Positions 44,047 through 54,893 of a DNA stretch of 64,000 nucleotides are shown here, piece after piece. The stretch's first letter is position 1. Each line of letters opens with the position of its first letter. The DNA is from Oidiodendron maius Zn. Its lineage: Eukaryota > Ascomycota > Leotiomycetes > Myxotrichaceae. The translations under genes were made by a program, and so were the position numbers. The notes under the pieces are model-generated. The model was not told where the DNA came from, ran no database searches, and was given only the letters and a program-made list of their open reading frames with translations. The DNA lies in the NCBI GenBank assembly GCA_000827325.1, contig KN832870.1, positions 2,170,001-2,234,000 of the forward strand, written 5' to 3'.

Positions 44047-46897
44047 ATGTCTGGCCTCCTGAAAAGATTCGGGCCTAAGCAGGCTGATTCTGTTGATGGG
44101 CTTGAGCCATCACCTCAGCAATCTACTATCAGCTCAGCTCAGGCACCTGAGAAAACAGAAAATAACGCTACGATATCAACTGCTCGAGATATCGAAGAAG
44201 CGGATGCCAATCGAAGATTAGCAACATTTGAGAGAGCGCACCGATGGGATCCGAATCTAGAGGATGAACAGCTCCACGACATAGATGATGCTGTCAATGC
44301 TCGCGATCCCAATTCCGAGGCAAGGATATTCGACGAGGTTTTTGAAAACTCACCTTATCCTGAGGTAGCTAGCGCATTCTCATTTTCCCTACTTTAAATG
44401 GCATTTGTCTGGCACATGATATACTTCTGTCTGCGTAATAACTGCTAATCTTCGCCAGGTTCGAGCCGCCGTCAGGAACTACGACGAAGACCTACCGTGC
44501 AATACCATCCGGGCCTGGGCGATTGGGATCCTCTTGACCACTATTGCGTCTGGACTGAACGCTTTGTTCAGTCTTCGATCGCCAACACTAACAGTTACAT
44601 CTGTGGTGATACAGCTCGTCGCATACCCTCTTGGCGTTGGATGGGACTTGATCATGCCGTCTGGGACTTTTAATACGTTTGGCCGGAAGTGGAGCATGAA
44701 GCCTGGCCCTTTCAATCTGAAAGAGCATGGGTTAATCGTGATCATGGCGAATGCTGCATTCGGAAATGGTGTTGGCTACTTTACCGATACCATAGTTGCT
44801 CAAAGGGGCTTCTACGGACAGAATTTTGGATGGGGTTTCAATATTTTGCTAGCGATTACAACACAGTGCGTTGGCTTCGGAATAGCGGGGCTGATGCGCA
44901 GATATCTCGTAGAACCTGCATCAATGATCTGGCCGAAGACGTTGGTCAATACGGCGTTCATTTACGCTCTTCACGATCATAGTAAGACAGACCCTAGTAA
45001 GAGCAATGGATGGTCTATCTCTCGATATCGATATTTCCTTTACGTATTCGTCGGCTCTTTTGTGTGGTACTGGTTTCCTGGTTATAGTGAGTACCACTGT
45101 TATCACCCCTCCGATAAATTACTCTCCGTCCCCAGAGCACATAGTATACCAGGATGCTAATTTATGTTTAGTTGCCAAATTTCTCAGTATATTTGCCTTC
45201 GTAACGTGGATCAGGCCACATAACGTTGTCATCAACCAACTCTTCGGTGGTAGCACTGGGCTCTCCTTAATCCCCATAACATTTGATGTATGTTATTCTC
45301 ACAATACTTCTAAGTTATTCATGGACGAAGCCATTTCTGTGATTGACTTGTCCGGGCATTGCTAACTGTTGCATTGAACTTGTAGTGGACGCAGATAACT
45401 GGTGAGGCTTAGTATGATTTCTTATTTGGCTCTACGTTGACATCAAGACAGGATATAGTTTATACTCACCACTAATCCCTCCCTTTTTTGCTATCGCGAA
45501 TACTCTAGTTGGAACCGTATTCTGGTACATAATCATTTGCACTGGCATACATTATAGCGGCCATTGGTATTCGGAATATTTGCCGATGAGCGATTCTAAC
45601 AGTTATGATAACACCGGGAAGTTATATAATGTCTCCAAAATCTTGACTCCCGAATTTACTCTTGATGAGGAGAAGTATAAAGTTGGTTTTGTCCCAATAC
45701 CATTCAATTTCGCGGTCACTTACCATTACCAAGGCATACTCTCCACTATTTCTATCAACAACTTTCGCTATGACATATGGTCTTTCGTTTGCCGCAATTG
45801 CTGCTGTAATATTTCACACCATCTTGTTTCATGGTGAGGAAATCTGGATTCATGGACGTGCAGTAGGTGACGACCTTGAGGACAATCATACAAAGATGAT
45901 GCGAAAGTACAAACCAGTGCCTTGGTGGTGGTATGGCTTACTTTTCCTTGGAATGGCTGGTATGAGTTTTGCGACTGTCTGCGCCTGGCCAACTCATCTC
46001 TCCTGGTGGGCTTTGATTATTGGCCTCTTGATCGCAGTCGTCTGGACCATCCCTATTGGCATTATTTATGCTACGACTAATGTTCATCTTGGGCTCAATG
46101 TATTCACGGAGTACATCATCGGATATATGCAGCCCGGTCGCCCAGTAGCCATGATGCTTTTCAAAACGTATGGGTATATTACCATGAACCAGGCTCACGC
46201 CTTTCTCAGCGATCTCAAGCTCGGCCACTACCTGAAGATCCCACAGCGACCTATGTTCTTTGCCTAGGTTATAGCCACACTCTGGTCTTGCTTCGTGCAA
46301 CTAGCCGTTATGGAGTGGGGCCTCCGGCACATTCCCAATATTTGTGAGCAAGGGCAAGCAAACAACTTCACATGCCCGAACGGCCGAGTCTTCTTCACAG
46401 CGTCTGTGATATTCGGCCTGATTGGTCCCAGGCGTATCTTCTCTACAGGATCGCTGTATGGAGGATTGCAGTACTTCTGGCTGGCAGGATCCGTAGTGCC
46501 ATTTATAGCCTACGCTCTGGCGAGGATGTTTCCGCGCTCCAAGGTCCGCTTCTTTAGCTCACCTCTATTTTTCGGTGGAATGGTGCAGCTGCCACCAGCG
46601 ACCCCACTGAACTATCTATCATGGTCCTTGGTCGGAGTAGTCTTTCAGAGGATCATTCGCAACCGCTACCGTGGGTGGTGGATGCGATTCAACTACATCA
46701 CTAGCGCGGGCTTGGATGTCGGTCTGACTATATGTACAATCATCATCATTGCCGCCCTGAATCTAACTGGGACATCGTTTCCTAAATGGTGGGGGAATAC
46801 GGCACCGACCACTACGATGGATTTCCTTGACACGGCCGTGCAAAAGAAGGTCTCGGCGGGTGAGATATTTGGGCCTCCAGCAGGCTCCTGGAAATGA
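44047..46897 (+). CDS. OPT oligopeptide transporter interrupted by in-frame TAG
   Basis: Exons 44047..44364, 44459..45086, 45172..45287, 45386..45401 (16 nt), 45452..45681 and 45734..46897 read as one 824-codon frame. It matches the oligopeptide transporter (OPT) family: SPYPEVRAAV, NPG-like [15 protein letters not shown], many membrane helices, [60 protein letters not shown] and the [20 protein letters not shown] loop. OPT carriers import tetra- and pentapeptides or glutathione using the proton gradient. Codon 614 (46265..46267) is TAG where homologs usually have CAG (F-F-A-[Q]-V-I-A-T-L-W). The frame is intact on both sides for 613 and 210 codons. Either a recent nonsense mutation (C to T), a sequencing error, or readthrough; splicing around it needs an intron too short to be used. 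Confidence 0.85.
46265..46267 (+). other. In-frame TAG in the OPT transporter
   Basis: Reads GCC TAG GTT ATA in the frame of both flanks. A single C-to-T change from CAG would explain it. As it stands the protein would end after 613 residues and lose the last several transmembrane helices. Confidence 0.85.
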
Positions 46898-49680
46898 ATC
46901 TCGGCTGTCTGGGCAAGGGAAGATTGCTATACCGTGGGTACTACTATAGGGGTCATAATTCGGCTCAAAGATTTATTAATTAGGACAACTTTGGATAGCT
47001 GACGAACAACGATTGTGAACCTTCTCCACCCTCGCCTTCTTGCTCATGCGGGAAGAGCATAGAAGCATCTCGACGTAGATCCTTCCGTAGAGATGCGGCA
47101 CAGCTTCAAGATCAACTGGCCCTACACGTGGCTGGGCAAACTGGAATGTTCGTTGAAGAACGCGATACCCTTGCTGGTGAATGAGACAATTATGCGTAAG
47201 ACGTGGTACTCGTGTAGCAATCGAGTGCCCGCCCTGTACCGCCGTCCAGGCCGTTGCTGCGCAGCAATTTGAGTAGTCAACGGACAAGCCACGCAAGCCA
47301 ACATCGGATGAATCGGAATGCGGCAGGAGAACAAATTGTGTATCTCGGAAACAGCAATGTGAACACGGAGCCACCAAATTAGGGACATGGCATGGTGTGG
47401 GTTGATGTAGCACAGACGGGACCAAGAAACTTTCCTGCGTAAGTGTTGGGGGAAGTCGAACCGACAATAACCTTTGTCCCTATATCTCCTTTGACGTTCC
47501 TGAAATTCTACCAGACGTACCGAATCAATGCCTTTGTACGGCACTCCAACGAGGACGGCAATTGCACACAGGATATCTGCGGTACTGTAGATCTCATTCG
47601 TTCCTTAATCAGGGACTTCCCGTACCCATATACTCGCTTGCCTTCGTATTCGCGGGCTGGGCCCCCAAGCACCCCAGCAGTGAGGAGATCAATCTGAAAC
47701 GAAGCGAGGCCAAAGCGGCACAGAAGCGCAATGGAACACAAGCTCAGATGACAATGACGAGAGAGGGCACTGCAAGGTAAGCATCTCAGGAGGATGGCGA
47801 GGAGGGAGCACACGGAATAATATGTCTGTATAGGGGACACCCGCCTCTGGCTACCTCCTACAACAGACGTTTGAACTGGCACTGGGCCATACCAGCCACT
47901 CATTCACCCTCCCAGGTGATCGACGACGGCAGAATGGACGGCGTCGTTTTGGACTCGGGAGGGCTTGACAGCTGCATATCAGCGACTGGCCGGAGCCGGG
48001 TTGTCGACCAGACCGCGAAGGGGAATTGTCAGGAACAATCTAAAGCGGCAGCGCCCCTCACTGCCCGTCAGCGGGCAAGCGTGTACCATCGCAGAGGGTT
48101 TGCGTGCAAATATACCTCTTGCAGTCGTGCGGTTGGTCGCCGCTTTGATGCGCAGCCACGGTCCTAATCCCCAGTGTTGGTCGCATTCAAAGGCGGCGGA
48201 GCTTCTATTCGTGGGACTTCACTTCTGTAGTCACCCCCAGTGATCCAGTTAGGGAGTACTGTATGTTTCCGCTCCAACAACCGCAAGGATCCCCTCCAGG
48301 GTAGGGCCGGTGCTGTGCACTGTTGCGGCACCCACAAAGTTACGACCGCGAGATTGAAGCCTCTTACCCTCCATGGGCCCCCCTCCCAAGAATAGGACGG
48401 CCACGGCCAAGCCTCCCAAGCAAAGGGCCGGATGTCCTTGCCTTGCGCAACCCGATTACTCTCTGCTATCTATGCGGCCCCGGGCCAGGCCAATGGGACA
48501 TGACTCAATTCAACTGATGGCTCGCACGCTGACCTGACGACGGCCCACCCTTTAATGCATGGCCACTCCTCTTCCTCTTTTTCCTTCTCTGTTGAGTGAA
48601 CCCGTCGACGGCGTGGTGCGGTTGAACGATTCAAACACCTCCTGTCTTTCCTTCAATTTATGCTTCAGCATTGCTTGATCGACTCAGGGCTCGAAGCTCA
48701 TCTCGTCTTATCCAATTCTGATACGGGTCCGTGATCCTGAAACGCCGTGGTCGAACTGGGCCTCCATCCGTCCCATCCCGCCTGCAGAGGAGCTCCCCCC
48801 CTCGCGCAAATCGAGCTCCAGCACAGACTATTCCACATCTCGAGAACTCGAAAGAATACACTGTTGGAGACAGGAAGTGGTTCGACGGTTGTGGGGAACT
48901 AGAGCTGGCGATCATTGCGTGGGATCGTCGCAGGTCCGTCCGCGAAACTCCAAGTGTATGTAGAGATTCCATGGCCACAATGTTTTTTTTGCAGCGACTT
49001 CCTACAGGCACTAGCAACATGCAGGCATTAAAAACCTCGGCTACTATCATGTTGCAGATGGCCATTTACCAAGTGGTGTCTGGGATCAGAGCAATAATAT
49101 GTTGACTCCACTGCTGCACACTCTGCGGTCCGTTATGTCCAGATCGGGCCTTTCTACGCCGTCGTATGATCGATACACTCCTTCGCAGATCATCTTTCTA
49201 CTACTTGCTTTCGTTATTCACACTAGCTGATTCCATTGCAGTCAGCGACATTTGTCAGGCTTCATTTACCAGGACACATTCTGTTCAGTGCTCGCAGTGC
49301 GATTATTTACGTCAACTCATAGTTGCTGGCTTCCATTCTTGGCTGCGCATTAGAAGGCCTACGTTTCATCCATCGACGCTTGCGCAACTCCATTTCTGGT
49401 CGGAAGCTCGAATACCTTTCACCATTCTACTCTACGTCGATGACTCCTAAGTCAGAATAAAGCTAGGGCATTCTGTTGTAGTATCCGCACATTACGTTTC
49501 GCGGAGAGCGTTTGCGCTTGGCGACGATATTATTCCCCTTGTCTAACGGCTTCATGTGTTTGCAACCACGATAGCCACAGAGGTCCCCGAGTCGCTGGGC
49601 CGGGCCGCGACGGCAGCACGCAACTACTTATTACCAGCGGAGATTAATCGCCTCTTGAATATTCTGTTGTCGTCGCTCAA
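46898..49680. other. Gene-poor region, 2.8 kb
   Basis: The longest stretch without a supported gene. Several overlapping open frames of 90-163 codons are present on both strands between 46,976 and 48,240, but none shows a recognisable domain or consistent splicing. The sequence here is GC-richer than true intergenic DNA around it, so a degraded gene is possible. From ~48,540 onwards it is pyrimidine-rich (CTCTTCCTCTTTTTCCTTCTC) and likely holds the promoter and a long leader of the EGF-protein gene. Confidence 0.4.
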
Positions 49681-52231
49681 ATGAATAAGCAGCAGCGGGG
49701 AGCCTCCAAATCTGGAGGAGGAGCACAAATGGGTTCTGTGCGCCAAGCCAGAGAGCGAATGGAGGCTGATCTCCAAGAAAGAGCAAAGTTACAGGCCCAG
49801 TCGCAAACCCGATCACGCCCACAAATGCCTTCAGCTCTGGCGGAAGGGAGGAGCGCCCAAGGCCCGATTGGCGTGGCCATATCAAAACCAACGCAGGTTC
49901 CGCAATGGCCGCTGTCTGACGGGTCACGAAATGTAGCAAGTAATTCACAGTATCAGCCACCAGCAGGTCGCTCAAATCCACCGCAACGCCCGCCAAGGCC
50001 AAGTCGTGTTCCTTCGATATTAGATGCATCACGACTACAAGACCCAACACCTAGCTTTCAGTACAAACCGCAACAAACGGAGCAAAACATCAATGTAAAG
50101 ACCCGAGGAATATATAGTAGTAGCGACGAGTCACCAGTCATCACGTCGCCAATGACACCATCTTCAAGACAGTCAACGAACTCGTCAATTGGAACAATCC
50201 CAGATTTCCCTGTACCAATGATGCCTCCACAAGCTATGCAACCTTCTGTCACCGCGCGAAGGAATCCTGGATTGGGGCCACCCCCATCTACCAGACGAGG
50301 CACTTCGTCTTATTATTCTCAGACTTCGTTGGTGTCTCCTATTCCGGAAGAATCTCAAGGTTCCCAAACGCCAGACAAATCGCATGGGTCATACGCATCA
50401 AGCGCAGCCATACCGATGGCATGGGACGCTAACTCATCGAGGCTTGATGATGATTTCGATGATAGGGACAACATGTATGAGGGACGAGGCTATGGATCTG
50501 GCTACTGGCCACATGAGACTATTGAAGAGGGGCGCGAGTCGAGGGAGTCGAATTTGGATGACAGCGATGATAGAGGGTTAATTCGGAGTGCGAGCTTGGG
50601 AAAGAGAGCAAAACCGTCAATGGTTACCACTAAACCTTCAGAGAGGCAAGGTCAGCGATCTTCGCCGGAAGCACAGCAACAGTCCTCTGGAAAGTTGGGT
50701 GCTGCCACCCTAGGAGCTACGGCTGGAGCTGCACTTAGTGCGTCCGCGATGAAAGATGGCCAGAGGGAGACAGTATGGCCTATTATGGGGATTCCGGATT
50801 CTCCGCTTGCATCCGGGACAGGATTCATTGACTCAAACTCTTCAGAGGAGGAAGTTTCTCAGATATCGAAACCTGCGACGGTGAATAGCAACCAAACCGT
50901 GAGTCCGATACAGTCGACAACACCCTCTCCAGAGCAGCTTGCCATGACGCCAAGTTACAACCGTCGGCTTTCAGGGATGAGACGACCGCGGAACTTGGAT
51001 ATCGATGCTGTGCGCGAGGCAGAAGCGAGAGGGAGCTTGACAAGTCTGCCAGACTTGATCCGAAGAGCTACAAGGTTAGCCGCAATGATAGATCGAGGGA
51101 AGAGGCCGGGGAGTCGTATGAATGATCTGAACGACTTCGCCAACATGGCCGACAGGGAGAAGGACAGGCAATTGAGTCGTAAGTGAAGAAGCATCTCTCT
51201 TGCGGTCGTGACTAACGGAGCTAGCCCAACAACGGCGGCAATCGACCCTCTCAGGAATGCTTGCTGCCTTTCCTCCGCCTGGTCTTGCAACTCCAAGCCT
51301 TACTGGCACCCCTCGTCATAGGGGGGCTTCATGGCCCCCACCCTTCGACAACACCTCACCCGCCCTCGATGAGAAGAGCCAGAGACCCCGACGACGTTGT
51401 TGCGGCCTTCCTGTTTGGGGCTTTCTTTTCCTCCTTCTAATTATCCTCATTGTCATAGCCGCAGCTGTTGTCGTCCCCATCGAACTCCTGGTCATCCATA
51501 AGAAGAAATCTTCCACATCCACCTCCGCGGCCCAACTCCAACAGTGCCAGTCGGACCCCAGCACAGAGTGTAAAAATGGAGGTTCATCAATCCTCTCCGG
51601 GGGCGGTTGTTCATGTATATGTATCAACGGCTTCACAGGCTCAACTTGCAGTGTTGGTGGCACAACCGGTTGTACTACCACTTCTATCGGCACACTCTCC
51701 GACGTAACACTTGGCTACTCGATCCCTCGTCTCCTTTCAGGCGCGCAATCGAACTTCAGCATTCCGCTCTCAGGAAGTCTTATTCTCGCGCGTCTCAACG
51801 CCGCGAATCTGTCTTGCATATCTGAGAATGCCCTGGTGACTTTCGATGGTCAGACTGGAAGCGATGGCAGCGCAAAAGCAGCAACACGATCATACCCTTC
51901 GAAAACTACTAGGAGCACCACATCGTCTGCCACCACTTCCAGCATCATTTCCACAACATCCGACTTCTTTTCGACCATTTTCAACTCTACGTCACAGGTA
52001 CAAGACTTCGCTCGAGTCACGGTTCTCTTCCTACTACAGGAAGATGATCTGGGCACGGCGTCAACCGCGCAAAATCATCTGCAGAGTTTCTTCGATACCA
52101 AGAACACGACCAATGCAGATGCGCTGAATGTCACACTCGGGGGCGGCAATTCGGCGAATTTAGTTGACCTATCAGTGCAACTGGGCAACGGCACTTCTTT
52201 TGGCGGTCTAAATGAGACTGCTAGCTCGTGA
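49681..52231 (+). CDS. Large single-pass membrane protein with EGF-like domain
   Basis: Exons 49681..51178 and 51225..52231 give 834 residues; the 46-bp intron is phase 1. The first ~570 residues are a disordered Ser/Pro/Gln-rich cytoplasmic region with an R-x-L-S-G-M segment. A strong transmembrane helix follows (WGFLFLLLIILIVIAAAVVV), next to a basic RPRRRCC stop-transfer cluster. Outside comes a single EGF-like module (C-Q-S-D-P-S-T-E-C-K-N-G-G...CSCICINGFTGSTC). It is followed by a beta-rich domain, a Ser/Thr-rich stretch and many N-glycosylation sequons (NFS, NLS, NTT, NVT, NGT, NET). No N-terminal signal peptide, so it is probably type II. Function unknown; a cell-surface sensor or adhesion role is possible, inferred from topology only. 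Confidence 0.85.
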
Positions 52232-52675
52232 GACGACACGCTCGTCCTGTATACAAAGTTTTCTTTTGCTGCATTATGGTTTTTTTACGTTTTGGCGAGC
52301 ATGTTGACATAGAAGAAAAGGGAGAAGGATTAGAAAAGGCCCTTACTTAGTGCTCTGTGAGCAATATCCTTCGTTTGTCAGACCAGGCCGGGCTTGCATG
52401 CATCCGTGGTGCTTTTATACCTTGATTTAGGCAGCAGAAGAGAAGTGATTTGGAGACAGTCTTGAGGACGTTGACAGGAGTAGGAACATGGTAACCTTCT
52501 AAGGAAATGAGTGAGGGAACCGAGAGTGTATGACATATATACAGTTAGGTATATATCAACCGCTGCAGCGGATGTATCAAAATGAATACACTATATATAA
52601 ACACACAAATATACATCCGTATCATTTGAGGTTCATTACGCCTATGAGATACTCGAATCTTGCTTTCTTTACCAA
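52232..52675. other. Intergenic between convergent EGF-protein and aminotransferase genes
   Basis: About 440 bp between two 3' ends, AT-rich around 52,540-52,620 (ATATATACA, TATATATAAACACACA). No gene seen. Confidence 0.4.
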
Positions 52676-54024
52676 CTAACCAACGAGTTTAGGATTCTCC
52701 TTCAGCCTGTGGCATAACTCCTTCAGCTTATAACCAACCCACTCAAAATCTTTGAACCCCAAGTAAATTTGCCCACTAAGTCTCACCCACATAGATCCTG
52801 CGTGGAAGGCAGTCTGAAGATAGGTATCAAACTCATTGAGAGCAGTCAAGTTTATCCACTTTTGAATCTTCATGGCGTCTTCGGCGGTGAAATGGCTCTT
52901 CTCTGTAGCATCACCATCCCGCTTGAATTCCACCGGCAGTCTCACATTAGCAAAGGAGCATTTCGTTAGCGTGTTAGTCCTATTATCCATGACATACGTC
53001 CCCAGGATCTCCGCAACTCGTTTCCCTCCCTGGCTTGCGAGGTCCCAGCAGTAATTCCGGATGGCTTCTTCTCCGCCGAGCTCTTCCCGGTACTCAATAG
53101 CAGCAGGTACGCAGCAGAATGGGGTGTAATCCAGAGTGGCTACAAAGTCAAAGAGTTTGACAAACTGTGGCTTTCCAACTGGGTCGGGTTTCTCGCCTGG
53201 AAATAGATAGGGATGGGACGTTGGCAGTGAGGTTCGAATGAGATGCTGGTTGCGAGCGGGGACGTGAAAGACTGCACACCCGCGAGGCACGTAGAGCCAT
53301 CTACCTAGTTTAACAACAATCTCGGGGAGAAGAGAATGGAGACATACTTGTGACAGTTGCTGACGAAGAAATCAGGGCTGACTTTCCCTAGGTGCGTCAA
53401 GTCGATGAAGCCAATCCCATGAGCGCCATCGATTAAACTCAACACCTCCAATTCTCTGCATGCAGCAACAAGATCCTCCCATGGCATTCGTGCTCCGGGG
53501 AAGGTCAAGACCGTATCAAACATCGCCATCTTGACATTCTTGCCCTCCTTCCGTTCTTGGAGCACCTTGTCTCTCAACTTCCGGACGATATCATCATCCT
53601 CGATTGGATATGCTAATGGGATATTGGCGGCTCGCAGATGGCTCAATTCCCCAACGGAAGCAATTGTCTTCTCACAGGAATCATAGATCGTACTGAAATG
53701 CACAATGACATCTCCCTCCTCAAATTTGAGATTCCGCAGCACGGTATTCACACCCGTCGTGGCGTTTGGCACGAAGACAACTTCATCGGCTGGGACACCT
53801 AGCAAAGGCGCTATGGCCTTTCGAGACTCGTCAAGAAACACTGGTAGTTTGTATGTCATGAAAACATCAGGCCGCTCTGAGACGAGTTTTTGGAAGTCGA
53901 AATGTTTCTCTTCAATAGCTCGGGGAGCCGCGCCATAAGAGCCATGGTTCAGAGGCGTGAATGAGGGCGAGAAAGAGAAATGAGTCCCACGCAGAGCGCT
54001 GCCAAAAGTGGGTTTCCGTGTCAT
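52676..54024 (-). CDS. Class V PLP-dependent aminotransferase-like enzyme
   Basis: Exons 54024..53348 and 53300..52676 give 433 residues; the 47-bp intron splits the codon of the PLP lysine. The fold type I (class V, NifS/isopenicillin-N-epimerase-like) signature is present: PLNHGSYG near the N-terminus, PNATTGVNTVLRN for the phosphate-binding loop, DGAHGIG with the cofactor aspartate and histidine, and S-N-C-H-K, where Lys226 forms the Schiff base. The second half has the expected small domain. Reactions in this branch include cysteine or selenocysteine lyase, kynureninase-like, and isopenicillin-N epimerase-like chemistry; I cannot choose. There is no targeting signal; it is probably cytosolic. 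Confidence 0.88.
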
Positions 54025-54893
54025 CTTAAAGCTGCAGTCTTGGCTCGATGGTACAGTACTTTCTAATGTCTCACATTTGTGTTGGTAGCTGAACCAAAGA
54101 AATCAACTTCTAGAGCCCGCAAAGTTATTTATACTGTATGACTCTTTCATGGGAAAAGGATATGGGCGGTCCACACAACTGGGACGCGCCCCCATTGGCT
54201 CTCTGCATGTGTATCAGCGGTTCTGGCCTTGGCTTTACAAGAGTGGGGTTTCTTCATTTCTCCTCTCCCCGGAAGTCGGAAGGCGTACGTACTAATTGGC
54301 CAATGCGCGTAGTTTAGACCGGCCGCGATACCTACAGAGAAGCACATATTCGGAACGTGAATTGGTGGAGCTCCTATGATTTCAACGCATAGGCGTCAGT
54401 CCTGAGAGTAGCGAGAGAAATGTGAGTGACGTTTTCAGGATCACTTATACATGACCTGAGCCCGAAGTCTTGAAATCCACTGTAGAACAGGACATTGATT
54501 GATTGAGATGTTGTACGACGTAAATTGGAGAGAGTGGTTGCCTTGGACTGACGTAGGCATCAAGAAGGGATTGAGGGCTACCGTGGTAACCAGTATGTCA
54601 AGATATAATGGAATGGGAGAGCGTGGAAAACGGAACCCATCCATAGATAGAGGATGCACTACCCCGGCTCAGAGCTTACATCAAGACATGAGAGATATTT
54701 CACGTTCGAGGCTAAGGGAACAGAAACCCAGCTACAAAATCTGAAGACGAGAAACTTAGCTTTGAGAATTGACTGGGTAAGAAGTTGGCCGTGAGGCCGT
54801 GAGGCAGCAGCACCAGGACCGCTTCCTCTCTCTTGAACACAACGAGCGACGGTAGAATTGCCCCTCTTACCAAACTCTTTGTATCTCAACAAT
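54025..54893. promoter_or_regulatory. Divergent promoter, aminotransferase and secreted hydrolase
   Basis: About 870 bp between divergent starts. Open frames of 60-81 codons are present but lack recognisable content. No clear motif. Confidence 0.4.

Noticed and set aside
46200-46280. A splice event that would bypass the TAG in the OPT gene.
   Set aside because: The only nearby GT..AG pair in a suitable place gives a 20-bp intron, too short to splice, and longer options delete conserved transmembrane sequence.
31380-46897. A secondary-metabolite gene cluster around the MFS, ligase, decarboxylase and hydrolase.
   Set aside because: No polyketide synthase, peptide synthetase, terpene synthase or Zn2Cys6 regulator is visible in the window, and the genes are interleaved with unrelated ones.
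46976-47903. Minus-strand frames of 131-163 codons.
   Set aside because: They overlap each other in different frames and I find no family match or splice model; kept only as a possible decayed gene.
48658-49105. Overlapping 135- and 124-codon frames upstream of the EGF-protein gene.
   Set aside because: They lie in the pyrimidine-rich promoter/leader and show no protein features.
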